DNA of 64,000 nucleotides, from positions 248,001-312,000 of the forward strand of contig NZ_JBMPIT010000007.1 of assembly GCF_049341845.1 (NCBI RefSeq), given 5' to 3'. Numbering within the stretch: the first letter of the stretch is position 1; each line of letters opens with the position of its first letter. Below the pieces are notes generated by a model. The model searched no databases and was not told where the DNA came from. It worked only from the letters and a program-made list of their open reading frames with translations. Shown here one piece after another: positions 26,523 to 35,018 of this stretch. This DNA is from Curtobacterium guangdongense (GTDB lineage Bacteria > Actinomycetota > Actinomycetes > Actinomycetales > Microbacteriaceae). The position numbers and the translations under genes were made by a program.

Positions 26523-28010
26523 ATGGCAGACACCCCGAGCTCGGGAACCCTCACCAGCATCGAGCAGCGCGGCATCGAACCGGTGCCCGCCGCCGAGCGC
26601 ACCGGGAACGCCGGCGCGCTGTTCTGGGTGTGGTTCGCCGCCAACATCTCCATCCTCGGGCTGCCCCTCGGCGCGACCCTGGTGGCGTTCCAGCACCTGA
26701 ACATCTGGCAGGCGCTCCTCGTCGCCGTGATCGGCGCCGCCGGGTCGTTCGCCGTGGTCGGCGTGATCTCGATCGCCGGACGCCGTGGCGGCGCACCCGG
26801 CCTGACCCTGAGCCGCGCCGTCTTCGGCGTCCGCGGGAACATCGGCCCGACCTTCGTCTCGCTGCTGTCCCGACTGGGGTGGGAGACGGTGAACACCACG
26901 ACCGCGGCCTTCGTGCTGCTGTCGCTGTTCACGATCCTCTTCGGCACGGACGGTGACGCCAAGCACAACCCGGTCCTGACGATCGTCGCGATCCTGGTGT
27001 TCGTCATCGCGACCGTGCTCATCTCCGGCCTCGGTCACGCCTTCATCGTCGCCGTGCAGAAGTGGGCGACCTGGGTCTTCGGCGCGCTGAACGTGTTCGT
27101 CGCCGTGTTCCTGGTCGTCCGCGTCGACTGGCACGTCGTCGGCAGCGCCCCCGCCGGGCCCGTCGCCGCGATGGTGATCGGCATCGGGACCATCGCCGCC
27201 GGTACCGGCATCGGCTGGGCGACCGCGGGGGCGGACATCGCCCGGTACTCGAAGACGAGCGTCCGCGCCGCCAAGCTGGTCAGCGCGAGCGCAGCAGGTG
27301 CCGGCATCCCGCTCGTCGTGCTCGTCGGCCTGGGCGCGCTGGTCTCCGCCGGCGACCCGACGCTGGCGCAGGCGGGCGACCCCGTCGCCGCGATCCGTGA
27401 CCTGCTGCCCGGCTGGATGGCGGTGCCGTACCTCATCGCGGCGTTCGGCGGGCTGCTCCTCTCGAACCACCTGTCCGTGTACTCGGCGAGCCTCACGACC
27501 CTGACGCTCGGCATCAAGGTCCCCCGGGTCTGGGCGGTCACCGTCGACGTCGTGGTCACGTTCCTCGGGGCGATGTACTTCATGCTCGTCGCGGACGGCT
27601 TCTACGCGCCGTTCATCACCTTCATCTCGGTGCTCGCCGTGCCGATCACGGCCTGGCTCGGTGTCTTCATCGCCGACATCCTGCGCCGCACCTGGTACGA
27701 CCCGGTGGCACTGCTCGACCTCCGCGCCGGCGGTCGGTACTGGTACTCGGGCGGCATCGCGTGGCGTGCCGTCATCGCCTGGGCCGTCGCGATCGTCGTC
27801 GGCTTCCTGTTCACGAGCGTGCAGGTCGGCGACGCGGACCCGGTCTTCGTCGGCGCGTTCTCGAACACCTGGATCGGCGCCAACGGACTCGGCTGGATCG
27901 TCACCTTCTTCGTCGCCGCAGCCGTGTACGTGCTCACGGGCGGTCCCAAGGGCGTGCTCCACGAGCCGGCCGACGAGTCCGCGCCGATGCACGTGACGGA
28001 GCGCGCCTGA
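26523..28010 (+). CDS. NCS1-family nucleobase/cytosine-type permease
   Basis: This 495-residue transporter has 12 predicted membrane helices and the NCS1 features ERTGNAGALFWVWFAANIS (about 20-40) and SRAVFGVRGNIGPTFVSLLSRLGWETVN (given here only as the SRAVFGVRGN motif near 96). The family imports cytosine, purines, allantoin, hydantoins or nucleosides. In the operon it takes the place of the YegT nucleoside permease of E. coli. The gene ends in a TGATG overlap with the kinase gene. The substrate is inferred from context. Confidence 0.85.
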   Translation: MADTPSSGTLTSIEQRGIEPVPAAERTGNAGALFWVWFAANISILGLPLGATLVAFQHLNIWQALLVAVIGAAGSFAVVGVISIAGRRGGAPGLTLSRAVFGVRGNIGPTFVSLLSRLGWETVNTTTAAFVLLSLFTILFGTDGDAKHNPVLTIVAILVFVIATVLISGLGHAFIVAVQKWATWVFGALNVFVAVFLVVRVDWHVVGSAPAGPVAAMVIGIGTIAAGTGIGWATAGADIARYSKTSVRAAKLVSASAAGAGIPLVVLVGLGALVSAGDPTLAQAGDPVAAIRDLLPGWMAVPYLIAAFGGLLLSNHLSVYSASLTTLTLGIKVPRVWAVTVDVVVTFLGAMYFMLVADGFYAPFITFISVLAVPITAWLGVFIADILRRTWYDPVALLDLRAGGRYWYSGGIAWRAVIAWAVAIVVGFLFTSVQVGDADPVFVGAFSNTWIGANGLGWIVTFFVAAAVYVLTGGPKGVLHEPADESAPMHVTERA

Positions 28011-28942
28011 TGCCGCGGCTCGTCTCCGTCGGCAACGTCATCGTCGACATCGTGATGCGCGTCGGGGAGCTGCCGGAACCGGGAGGCGACGTGATCGCGT
28101 CCTCGTCGGACATCACCGCCGGTGGTGGCCTGAACACGATGGTCGCCGCTCGACGGGACGGCCTCGAGGTCGTGTTCGCCGGGCAGTACGGCACCGGCCC
28201 GTTCGGCGACGTCGTCCGCGACGCGCTCGCCGCCGCCGATGTCGAGATCCTGCAGCCCGGGGTACCCGACCAGGACAGCGGGTACTGCGTCGCGCTCGTC
28301 GACGCCTCGACCGAGCGCACCTTCGTCACGAGCGTCGGCGCGGAGGGACGGCTCGGGACCGAGGAGCTGGACCGCGTCGAGCTCCGGGAGGACGACACCC
28401 TGTTCGTGTCCGGGTACGGGCTCGCCCACCCGGTGAACGGCCGTGCGATCGCGTCCTGGATCACGACGATCCCGACATCGGTGCGGGTCGTGTTCGACCC
28501 GTCGCCCCTCGTCGCGACGCTGGACCCGCAGGTGGTCGCGCCCGTGACGGCGCGTGCCGACGTCATCTCCGCGAACGCCCGGGAGGCCCGGCTCACGTCC
28601 CCGGGATCGGCCGACCTCCGGCAGACGGTCACCGCCATGGCCGCGGTCGCGCGGGGTGCGGTGCTGGTGCGTGACGGCGGGGCCGGCTGCTGGGTCGCCG
28701 ACGAGTCGCTGCCCGGAGGGCCCGTCCTGGTGCCGGGGTTCGCGGTCGCAGCCGTCGACACGAACGGAGCCGGTGACGCCCACGGTGGCGTGCTCGTCGC
28801 GGCGCTGTCCCGTGGTGAGCCGCTCCTCGACGCCGTGCGGCGTGCCAACGCCGCGGCGGCGATCGCCGTCTCGCGCCTCGGACCCGCGACCGCGCCCACC
28901 CGGGCCGAGACCGACGCGTTCCTCGCCGCCCACCCGGCGTAG
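28010..28942 (+). CDS. PfkB-family carbohydrate/nucleoside kinase (YegV-like)
   Basis: This 310-residue kinase has the PfkB N-terminal signature (VSVGNVIVDIVMRV, then the GG of ITAGGGLNTMVAA) and the C-terminal DTNGAGDAHGG motif, whose Asp256 is the catalytic base. It would phosphorylate the sugar or nucleoside released or imported by its operon partners. Its ATG overlaps the permease stop (TGATG), so translation is coupled. A small hairpin (28975-28980 with 28987-28992) follows the gene. Confidence 0.85.
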   Translation: MPRLVSVGNVIVDIVMRVGELPEPGGDVIASSSDITAGGGLNTMVAARRDGLEVVFAGQYGTGPFGDVVRDALAAADVEILQPGVPDQDSGYCVALVDASTERTFVTSVGAEGRLGTEELDRVELREDDTLFVSGYGLAHPVNGRAIASWITTIPTSVRVVFDPSPLVATLDPQVVAPVTARADVISANAREARLTSPGSADLRQTVTAMAAVARGAVLVRDGGAGCWVADESLPGGPVLVPGFAVAAVDTNGAGDAHGGVLVAALSRGEPLLDAVRRANAAAAIAVSRLGPATAPTRAETDAFLAAHPA

Positions 28943-29064
28943 GCCGACCGCCGGGGCCGTACCGAGCCTCCTGTCCGGCGACCACCCGCCGGTCTGGCCG
29001 CTGCGCGCATCGGGGGACAGCCTCCTGGAGCGGTCCCGACGGCCGCGTGCGTACCGTCGACGAC

Positions 29065-29976
29065 ATGACGGACCAGCAGATCGACCAGTACACGATGCAG
29101 GACCCGACGAAGCTCTACGCCGACAAGAAGCCCGACGAGCAGTACCTCCAGGGTGCTGGCACCGACGAGGAGATGGCGAAGAACGTCCCGGCCGACCACG
29201 GCGAGGAGACGTACCGAGGCTCCGGGCGCCTGCAGGGCCGGAAGGCGCTCGTCACCGGCGGCGACTCCGGGATCGGCGCGGCGGTCGCGATCGCCTACGC
29301 CCGCGAGGGTGCCGACGTCGCCATCGGCTACCTACCCGAGGAGCAGGAGGACGCCGACCGCATCGTCTCGCTCATCGAGGCCGCCGGCCGCAAGGCCGTC
29401 GCGATCCCTGGTGACATCACGTCGCTCGCGTTCTGCGAGGAACTCGTCGCGACCGCGGTGCGGGAGCTCGGTGGGCTCGACATCCTCGTGAACAACGCCG
29501 GCAAGCAGCAGAACGTGTCCTCGATCGAGGACATCTCGGACGAAGAGTTCGACGAGACCTTCAAGACGAACGTCTACGCCACGTTCCGGATCACGAAGGC
29601 CGCCGTGCCCCACCTGCAGCCGGGGTCGACGATCATCAACACGACCTCGATCCAGGCCTACGCGCCGTCGCCGCACCTGGTGCACTACGCGGCGACGAAG
29701 TCGACCGTGAACAACCTGGCGAAGGGCCTCGCGGCGCAGCTCGCGCCGAAGGGCATCCGCGTGAACGCCGTGGCGCCCGGTCCGATCTGGACGCCGCTGC
29801 AGCCCGCCGGTGGGCAGCCGCCGGAGGCCCTGCCGACCGCGGGGGAGCAGACGTACCTCGGTCGCTGGGGACAGCCGGCCGAGCTCGCGCCGGCGTACGT
29901 GTTCCTCGCGAGCGGGGAGTCGTCGTACGTGGTCGGAGAGACGCTGCACGTCGACGGCGGCATGCCGACGCCGTAG
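29065..29976 (+). CDS. SDR-family oxidoreductase (general-stress type)
   Basis: This 303-residue enzyme has an N-terminal extension (about 1-55: YTMQDPTKLYADKKPDEQ) typical of the YdaD/YhdF-like branch, then the NAD(P) motif TGGDSGIG (64-71), NNAG, and the catalytic Tyr208-x-x-x-Lys212 (YAATK). Substrates of this branch are poorly known; members are often stress-induced. ATG 29065 is chosen because TACCGT (29052-29057) lies 7 nt upstream. Confidence 0.85.
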   Translation: MTDQQIDQYTMQDPTKLYADKKPDEQYLQGAGTDEEMAKNVPADHGEETYRGSGRLQGRKALVTGGDSGIGAAVAIAYAREGADVAIGYLPEEQEDADRIVSLIEAAGRKAVAIPGDITSLAFCEELVATAVRELGGLDILVNNAGKQQNVSSIEDISDEEFDETFKTNVYATFRITKAAVPHLQPGSTIINTTSIQAYAPSPHLVHYAATKSTVNNLAKGLAAQLAPKGIRVNAVAPGPIWTPLQPAGGQPPEALPTAGEQTYLGRWGQPAELAPAYVFLASGESSYVVGETLHVDGGMPTP

Positions 29977-30039
29977 CGCGCCCGCGAGCGTCGTCCGCGA
30001 GCAGCCGGCGCCCAGCCCCACGCCCGCAGCCCGTCGCCC

Positions 30040-30099
30040 GCACAACGAAAAGCACCTCGCACCACGTGTTCGCGTGGCGCGGGGTGCTTTCGGTTGTGC
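30040..30099. terminator. Long bidirectional hairpin between convergent genes
   Basis: A 27-nt arm (30040-30066) pairs with 30073-30099 with few mismatches and a 6-nt loop. AAAGCACC and GGTGCTTT in the stem give A- and T-rich steps on both strands. It separates the SDR gene from the small minus gene at 30115. Confidence 0.8.
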
Positions 30100-30114
30100 G
30101 CGGCGTCGGCCCGG

Positions 30115-30438
30115 TCAGCTCGCGACGCCGCAGGACCTCGCCATGCGCTCGAGGAGCTCGCGCGCGGACAGCGCGGCCGCGAGTTCGACCTCGACCGGGT
30201 TGATGCCGAACGCCCGCTCGAGTCGGCGACGACGGGCCTGGTCGGCGACGGGGACCTCCGGACGCTGCGGCAGCACCGCGATCGCCTGTGCCGCCGCCTC
30301 GAACGCGCCGTCCGGCCGACCGACCTGCTCCCACATCGCCCGGACGTCGTGCGCCACCTGATCGGCGTCGCCGCCGAACTCGAAGCCGGCGGAGGCCATG
30401 GTCGCCAAGCCCTGTGCGGTGGGGTCGTTCGGGGTCAT
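30115..30438 (-). CDS. Small hypothetical protein
   Basis: This 107-residue protein starts MTPNDPTAQGLATMASAGFE and looks soluble and helical (ADQVAHDVRAMWEQVGRP, RRRRLERAFGINPVEVELAA). The ATG at 30438 fits best; upstream residues in frame resemble noncoding sequence. No family was recognised. It is divergent from the TetR gene at 30605. Confidence 0.5.
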   Translation of the reverse strand: MTPNDPTAQGLATMASAGFEFGGDADQVAHDVRAMWEQVGRPDGAFEAAAQAIAVLPQRPEVPVADQARRRRLERAFGINPVEVELAAALSARELLERMARSCGVAS

Positions 30439-30604
30439 CCCGGCATCGTCACACAGCTCGCCGGGAACCCGCCAGGAGTCCGTGACCGCCAGGACCTGCA
30501 CGTTCTGTCCCCCATCATGCCGACCCCCGGAACGGGGATTCTGTCGCACCCCGGAATCCGTTTGGATGGTCGTGCGGACAGGACGTCCGCAGACGGAGGG
30601 CACG

Positions 30605-31279
30605 ATGCTCGAGGACACCAGCGCGGACACGCAGGCAGCTGCAGCCGCAGCAGCGACCCTGCACCTGCGGATCACCATCGTCGGCGCGACCGTGGACCTG
30701 CTCCGCGACGTCCCGTTCCACGAGGCCCGTCCCGAGGCCGTCGCCGAACGACTGGACATCAGCGTCGCCGAACTCCGTCAGCACTTCCCGTCGTGGGACG
30801 GTCTCGTGCTCGCCGCACTCGACCGCTGGAACGGCGGCCGCATGGACGAGGTCACCCGCGAGGTCGGGGACGGCAGCACGGTCGAGCTGCTCCGTGCGAT
30901 CGTCGCGTCGAACGCCGAGGACCCGGCCCTGATGCGGCTCCTCGTCGCCCTGCTGTCCGTCGCGGGCAACCCGGCGCACCCGATGTCGACGTACCTCCGC
31001 TCGCGCTACCAGCTCTTCTCCTCGCAGATCCGACGCGGGCTGGAGCACGACGTCGCCGTCGGCCGTGCCCCGCACACGATGGACCCCCGCCGCGGAGCCG
31101 AGCAGCTCATCGCGCTCTACGAGGGGCTCCAGCTGCAGGCCCTGCTGCGCAGCGACCTCGACCTGGTGCCCGCGTTCGACCGTGCGGTGGCGCGGATGGA
31201 GCGCGGCTGGATGGAACGCTACGAGCCGCAGGCCCAGCGCCGGCTGTCCACGTGGTCGGACGGCGGCTGGGACATCTGA
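30605..31279 (+). CDS. TetR-family-like transcriptional regulator
   Basis: This 224-residue protein has an N-terminal helix-turn-helix of TetR type (about 20-65: IVGATVDLLRDVPFHEARPE, ISVAELRQHFPSWDGLVLAAL) and an all-helical ligand domain. The ATG at 30605 has a strong ribosome site (GGAGGG, 7 nt upstream). A GGATTC / GAATCC inverted repeat (30536-30541, 30554-30559) lies upstream and may be its operator. The target is not obvious; the nearest genes are a small hypothetical gene and a ThrE-type exporter. Confidence 0.75.
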   Translation: MLEDTSADTQAAAAAAATLHLRITIVGATVDLLRDVPFHEARPEAVAERLDISVAELRQHFPSWDGLVLAALDRWNGGRMDEVTREVGDGSTVELLRAIVASNAEDPALMRLLVALLSVAGNPAHPMSTYLRSRYQLFSSQIRRGLEHDVAVGRAPHTMDPRRGAEQLIALYEGLQLQALLRSDLDLVPAFDRAVARMERGWMERYEPQAQRRLSTWSDGGWDI

Positions 31280-31298
31280 CCCGTCCCGGTCACCGGGA

Positions 31299-32807
31299 TC
31301 ACCGCGTGCGGGAACCGCGGGGGACCGAGCCGTTGCCCGGGTCGTAGCCCGTGTCGCGCAGCACGGGGATCGCCGTCGTGTCGTTGTGCACCGAGTGCAC
31401 CACCACGCGCCGGGTCCGCCGGAGCGCTCGCCGTGCCCCCGGCGTCGCGAACAACCCGCCGAGGACGAGCCCCGCGCCGATCCCGAGTGCGACCGAGACC
31501 GCGGCGACGAAGTCGAGTGCGGCGCTCGACGACCCCGACATGAAGTTGAGGAGCGCGTTCGACACCGCGACACCGGGCAGCAGCGCGCCGCAGAACGCCG
31601 GGACCGCGATCGCCGCGACCGCCGTCCGCATCCGCACGGCGGCGTACGTGGACAGGACGCCGAGGAGCACCGCGGCGATGAACGTCGCGCCGAGCAGCGG
31701 GAGCCCGAGCTGGCGCAGCCCCCACAACGACGCCGCCGCGGCGACGGAGAACACCACCGCGACGGGGATCACCCGGGCGCTGGCCTGCTGCACGAAGCAG
31801 TTCGCACCGGCCGACACGACCGTCAGTGCGAGCGATGCCCACAGCGGCAGGGCCTGCGTCACGATGCCGGACGGGTCGACCTCGAGGTGGAGCCACTTCG
31901 TCAGCGCGATCCCCGCCGGCACCCCGACCACGATCGCCGCGATGACCAGCCCGATGTAGAACGCACGGGCCACGGCCATCGCCCGGAACCCGGAGATCGC
32001 GTCCTGCGCCCACGTGACGAGCGCGACGTGGGGAAGGAGCAGCACCACCAGGGCCGCCACCATCGTCGCGGCCCCGGCCGGGTGCAGGATCCCGATGCCG
32101 ATCGCCAGGGTGCCGATCACGGACGCCACCGCCCCCTGCGCACCGGAGACGAAGAACTGCGGGTAGCCCCGGCCCGTCAGCCACCGCCCCGAGACGATGA
32201 TGCCGAGCATGAGCATGAACGCTCCGATGCCGGCACGCCAGCCGCCACCCGCCTGCATCGCGATCGAGGTGCCCAGGATGGACAGGCCGACGTCGGCGGT
32301 CCACATCGGCCACCGGGAGGGCATCCGCAGCACGGCCACGAGCGCGCTCACCGCCGACGACATGTCGCGCTCGTCGTGGATGACGTCGTCGACGATCTGG
32401 TTCGCCCACGCGAGCCGGTTGAGGTCGGAGCCGTCCGAGCTCACCGTCCGCATCTTGACGAGCATCGGCGCGTCCGACGGCGCGTACTGGATCGTCACCG
32501 AGCTGCCCGTGAAGTCGAGTTCGAGGGGTGCGAGGTTCCACTTGGTCGCCACCGCCACCAGGGCGATCTCGACGCTGCGGGTGTCCGCGCCCGAGGCCAG
32601 CATCACCTCGGCGAGGTCGAGACAGAAGTCGACGATCTGCTGCGCGGAGTACTGCTCGCGCCGCGACCGGGTGTCCGGCGCGACGTGCTCGTAGATGGTG
32701 CCGCGGAGCCGGGCGCGGATGTCGCGGAGGTCGTGCTGGGCGACGCTGCGGGCACGCGGGCGGTGCGGACGACCAGGCCGCGCGCCGGGGAAGAGCGGTT
32801 CGGCCAT
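31299..32807 (-). CDS. Threonine/serine exporter (ThrE-type)
   Basis: This 502-residue membrane protein has an N-terminal cytoplasmic domain (about 1-150: YSAQQIVDFCLDLAEVMLASG, then RSVEIALVAVATKWNL, the DUF1212 signature) and about 10 membrane helices (about 160-460). It corresponds to the fused ThrE form known from Corynebacterium, which exports threonine and serine using the proton gradient. CACAAT 6 nt before the ATG may be a leaderless -10 box. It converges on the TetR-like gene, with only 19 bp between stops. Confidence 0.85.
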   Translation of the reverse strand: MAEPLFPGARPGRPHRPRARSVAQHDLRDIRARLRGTIYEHVAPDTRSRREQYSAQQIVDFCLDLAEVMLASGADTRSVEIALVAVATKWNLAPLELDFTGSSVTIQYAPSDAPMLVKMRTVSSDGSDLNRLAWANQIVDDVIHDERDMSSAVSALVAVLRMPSRWPMWTADVGLSILGTSIAMQAGGGWRAGIGAFMLMLGIIVSGRWLTGRGYPQFFVSGAQGAVASVIGTLAIGIGILHPAGAATMVAALVVLLLPHVALVTWAQDAISGFRAMAVARAFYIGLVIAAIVVGVPAGIALTKWLHLEVDPSGIVTQALPLWASLALTVVSAGANCFVQQASARVIPVAVVFSVAAAASLWGLRQLGLPLLGATFIAAVLLGVLSTYAAVRMRTAVAAIAVPAFCGALLPGVAVSNALLNFMSGSSSAALDFVAAVSVALGIGAGLVLGGLFATPGARRALRRTRRVVVHSVHNDTTAIPVLRDTGYDPGNGSVPRGSRTR

Positions 32808-32878
32808 CGGTCCATTGTGCCTGCCGCGCCCGCCCGAGTCCGGACGTCCGCTGAACGCCTCGACTACCGTGCTGCCCA

Positions 32879-33499
32879 TGGCGACCACCGACGGAGATCC
32901 CTGGCCGGCGGTCCTCGATGCGCTGCCCACCGGTGCCACGCACCACGACGCCGATCGGGTCCTCCGAGCCTCAGGCTGGACCGGCTGCGGCACCGGCAGC
33001 GCTCTACCGGGTGGCGTCGGACACCCGGCAGGTGCCCGCGTTGTTCGGGCACCGGGTCCTCGACGGCGGCGGGGACCTCACCCTGATGGAAGCCCTGGAG
33101 CCGGTCGCGGAACCCGAGGCCGCGGCGTTCCACCGATCGCTCGCAGCCGGGGATCCCGAGGTCGCGGCGCTCGTCGGGCACATCCGGTCCGTGCACGCGC
33201 AGGGAGCGGACGAGCAGCCGTGGTGGGGCCCGCTCGACGACAATACGGCGAACGTGATGCGCGGTGCTGACGGTCGGCTGGTGGTCACCGACCTCTACTA
33301 CGCCGACGGGCCGAACCTGTACCGCACCGTGCTCGAGGACCCGGACCGCGTCGTCCGCGCGTTCCCCGAGGAGCGTCGCCGGTACATGACGGAGCTGCCG
33401 CTCGCGAGCTCGGGCGGCTGGCCGGACGGCGAGGCCGAGCGCCTGCGCGCCGGGCTCGCCGCGGCCGATGCCCGGCTCCACGTCGCCGGCGGGCGGTGA
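32879..33499 (+). pseudogene. Frameshifted kinase-like (phosphotransferase-fold) gene
   Basis: The protein-like sequence is split between two frames. The first frame from ATG 32879 reads MATTDGDPWPAVLDALPTGA and on to ASGWTGCGTG, then loses protein character near 32990. The second frame takes over at ALYRVASDTRQVPALFGHRV and reads to 33499, with kinase-like ends (DDNTANVMRGADGRLVVTDL, close to the HxDxxxxN / DFG-like parts of phosphotransferases). An N-lobe would need more residues than are present, so a deletion that shifted the frame near 32985-33010 is likely. A sequencing error is the alternative. Confidence 0.6.
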
Positions 33500-33508
33500 G
33501 TCGCTCGG

Positions 33509-33754
33509 TCAGCGGCGGCGCACGCTGAGTCGTCCGGCGGCGAAGGCCGCCGAGACGAGCCCGACGACCACCAGTGCGTACCCGAGCAGCGTCTGCCAGC
33601 TCGGCGGTCCGGCGACGAAGGCGTAGTCACTCAGCGGTGCGTACGCGAACCAGCCGAAGGACGCCCTCGGCGTGGTGGCGACGAGCAGGGCGCCGCCGAT
33701 GAGGGCCAGCAGGCCGAGCCACAGGGTCAGGTGGGTCCAGGTCCGTCTGATCAC
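33509..33754 (-). CDS. Small two-helix membrane protein
   Basis: This 81-residue protein has two predicted membrane helices (about 9-28: LTLWLGLLALIGGALLVA, and about 55-75: LLGYALVVVGLVSAAFAAG) and a basic C-terminus. GTG at 33754 is preceded by TACGCT 7 nt upstream on the minus strand, so a leaderless transcript is likely. No family was recognised. Confidence 0.6.
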   Translation of the reverse strand: MIRRTWTHLTLWLGLLALIGGALLVATTPRASFGWFAYAPLSDYAFVAGPPSWQTLLGYALVVVGLVSAAFAAGRLSVRRR

Positions 33755-33774
33755 GGCTCCGAGCGTAGCCAGGA

Positions 33775-33822
33775 GACGGACGGGAGGCCCGTGGCGGGGT
33801 CGCCACGGGCCTACCGTCCGTC
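33775..33822 (-). terminator. 22-bp hairpin downstream of OsmC gene
   Basis: GACGGACGGGAGGCCCGTGG (from 33775) begins an arm that pairs with 33801-33822 with one mismatch and a 4-nt loop. It is a member of the recurrent GGGAGGC-CGTGGC hairpin family and follows the OsmC gene. Confidence 0.75.
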
Positions 33823-33834
33823 AGGTGGTGCCGA

Positions 33835-34275
33835 CTACTGCTCGAACGTCGCGTTCAGGGTGATGTCGACTCCGGTGAGCGCCTTGCTGACGGGGCAGGT
33901 CGCCTTGGCGTCCTCTGCCGCCTTGAGGAAGGTCGCCTCGTCGATGCCGGACACCTCGCCGCTCACCGTGAGGGCGATGCCGGTGAGCTTGAACCCGCCG
34001 GCCGAGTCCGGGCCGAGCGAGACGTCGGCCTTGACGTCGAGGGCCTCGACGGTGCCGCCGGCCTCGCCGAGCACGGCGGAGAACTGCATCGCGTAGCAGG
34101 CGGAGTGCGCTGCGGCGATGAGTTCCTCGGGGCTGGTCGTGCCGTCGGCGTCCTCGGCGGCGCGCTTCGGGAACGAGACGTCGTACGTGCCGACCTTCGA
34201 GCTGGAGAGTTCGACCTGGCCGGAGCCGTCCTCGAGGCCGCCGTTCCAGGCGGTGCGTGCGGTGCGCGTGGGCAT
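33835..34275 (-). CDS. OsmC/Ohr-family peroxiredoxin
   Basis: This 146-residue protein has the two reactive cysteines of OsmC (Cys60 in HSACYAMQFS and Cys127 in KATCPVSKAL) and the preceding Glu-rich TSPEELIAAA. The enzyme reduces organic hydroperoxides with thiols in the cytoplasm. ATG 34275 has a GGAG-type ribosome site. An inverted GAAC-N4-GTTC element at 34335-34350 lies upstream and could control it and the divergent DUF805 gene. Confidence 0.9.
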   Translation of the reverse strand: MPTRTARTAWNGGLEDGSGQVELSSSKVGTYDVSFPKRAAEDADGTTSPEELIAAAHSACYAMQFSAVLGEAGGTVEALDVKADVSLGPDSAGGFKLTGIALTVSGEVSGIDEATFLKAAEDAKATCPVSKALTGVDITLNATFEQ

Positions 34276-34334
34276 GGCCGCTCCTTTCGTGTGGGGTGCG
34301 GTCCCGAGCGGGAGCCACGGTGCCGAGTCAATCG

Positions 34335-34350
34335 GAGAACGCACGTTCTC
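34335..34350. promoter_or_regulatory. GAGAAC-GCAC-GTTCTC palindrome
   Basis: A 16-bp element with 7-bp arms lies between the divergent OsmC and DUF805 genes. The GAAC-N4-GTTC core resembles actinobacterial LexA (SOS) boxes, but a redox regulator could equally use it. Confidence 0.45.
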
Positions 34351-34394
34351 GCAAGGGGTTCCCGGCGAAGACGCAGGTCGGTAGGGTCGAGCGC

Positions 34395-35018
34395 ATGGGG
34401 GATCGAGGGACGTTCCGGCAGCAGGCGCTCGCCCGCGGTCCGCAGCGTGACGTGGGACCGCTCGTCGCCTGGGCCCGGTTCTGGACGCAGGGTTGGCGGT
34501 TCTCCGGTCGGGCGAGCCGGTCCGAGTTCGCCTGGCCGATGGTGTTCGAGCTGGTCGTCGTGGTGCTCGCGGTCGGGATCCCGGTGTGGTCGGGGACGCC
34601 GTGGCGCTGGACCTGGTACGCCGACCCGTTCGGGATCATGCCGTCCCCTGCCGTGTACTTCCACCTCTGGGGGAGTGGGAACTGGTGGTGGGGCTACGGC
34701 GACGGGGCGGACGTCCCACCGAGGGCGTGGGACCTCCCGGTGATCGCCTGGGTCGCGGTGACGGCGATCCCGCGCTGGACCCTGCTGGTGCGGCGGCTGC
34801 ACGACCGGGACCACACCGGGCTCTGGGTGCTGCTGCTCGCGTTCACCGGGCCGATCGGGTGGCTCGTGGTGAGTGCGATGGTCGTGCGTCGGCCTCGTGC
34901 GGCTGGTGCACGGTTCGACCGGAGCGTGTGGGACGCGTACAAGCCGAGCGCCACGTTGCCGCCCGAGCCTCAGGACACGGCGACGGCGACGCCCGCGGCA
35001 CCGAGCAGCACCACGTAG
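34395..35018 (+). CDS. DUF805-type membrane protein
   Basis: This 207-residue protein has the DUF805 start (RFWTQGWRFSGRASRSEFAW, about 26-45), three or four membrane helices, and the RRLHDRDHTGLWVLLLAFTG signature (about 128-147). The function of the family is unknown. TAGGGT (34382-34387) lies 7 nt before the ATG. Its 3' end overlaps the convergent TSUP gene by 49 bp, which may limit expression of both. Confidence 0.78.
   Translation: MGDRGTFRQQALARGPQRDVGPLVAWARFWTQGWRFSGRASRSEFAWPMVFELVVVVLAVGIPVWSGTPWRWTWYADPFGIMPSPAVYFHLWGSGNWWWGYGDGADVPPRAWDLPVIAWVAVTAIPRWTLLVRRLHDRDHTGLWVLLLAFTGPIGWLVVSAMVVRRPRAAGARFDRSVWDAYKPSATLPPEPQDTATATPAAPSSTT

Noticed and set aside
25092..27992. 966-codon minus-strand frame over the yeg-like operon
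   Set aside because: Composition is charged and repetitive (shadow frame); the plus strand has motif-bearing, coupled genes.
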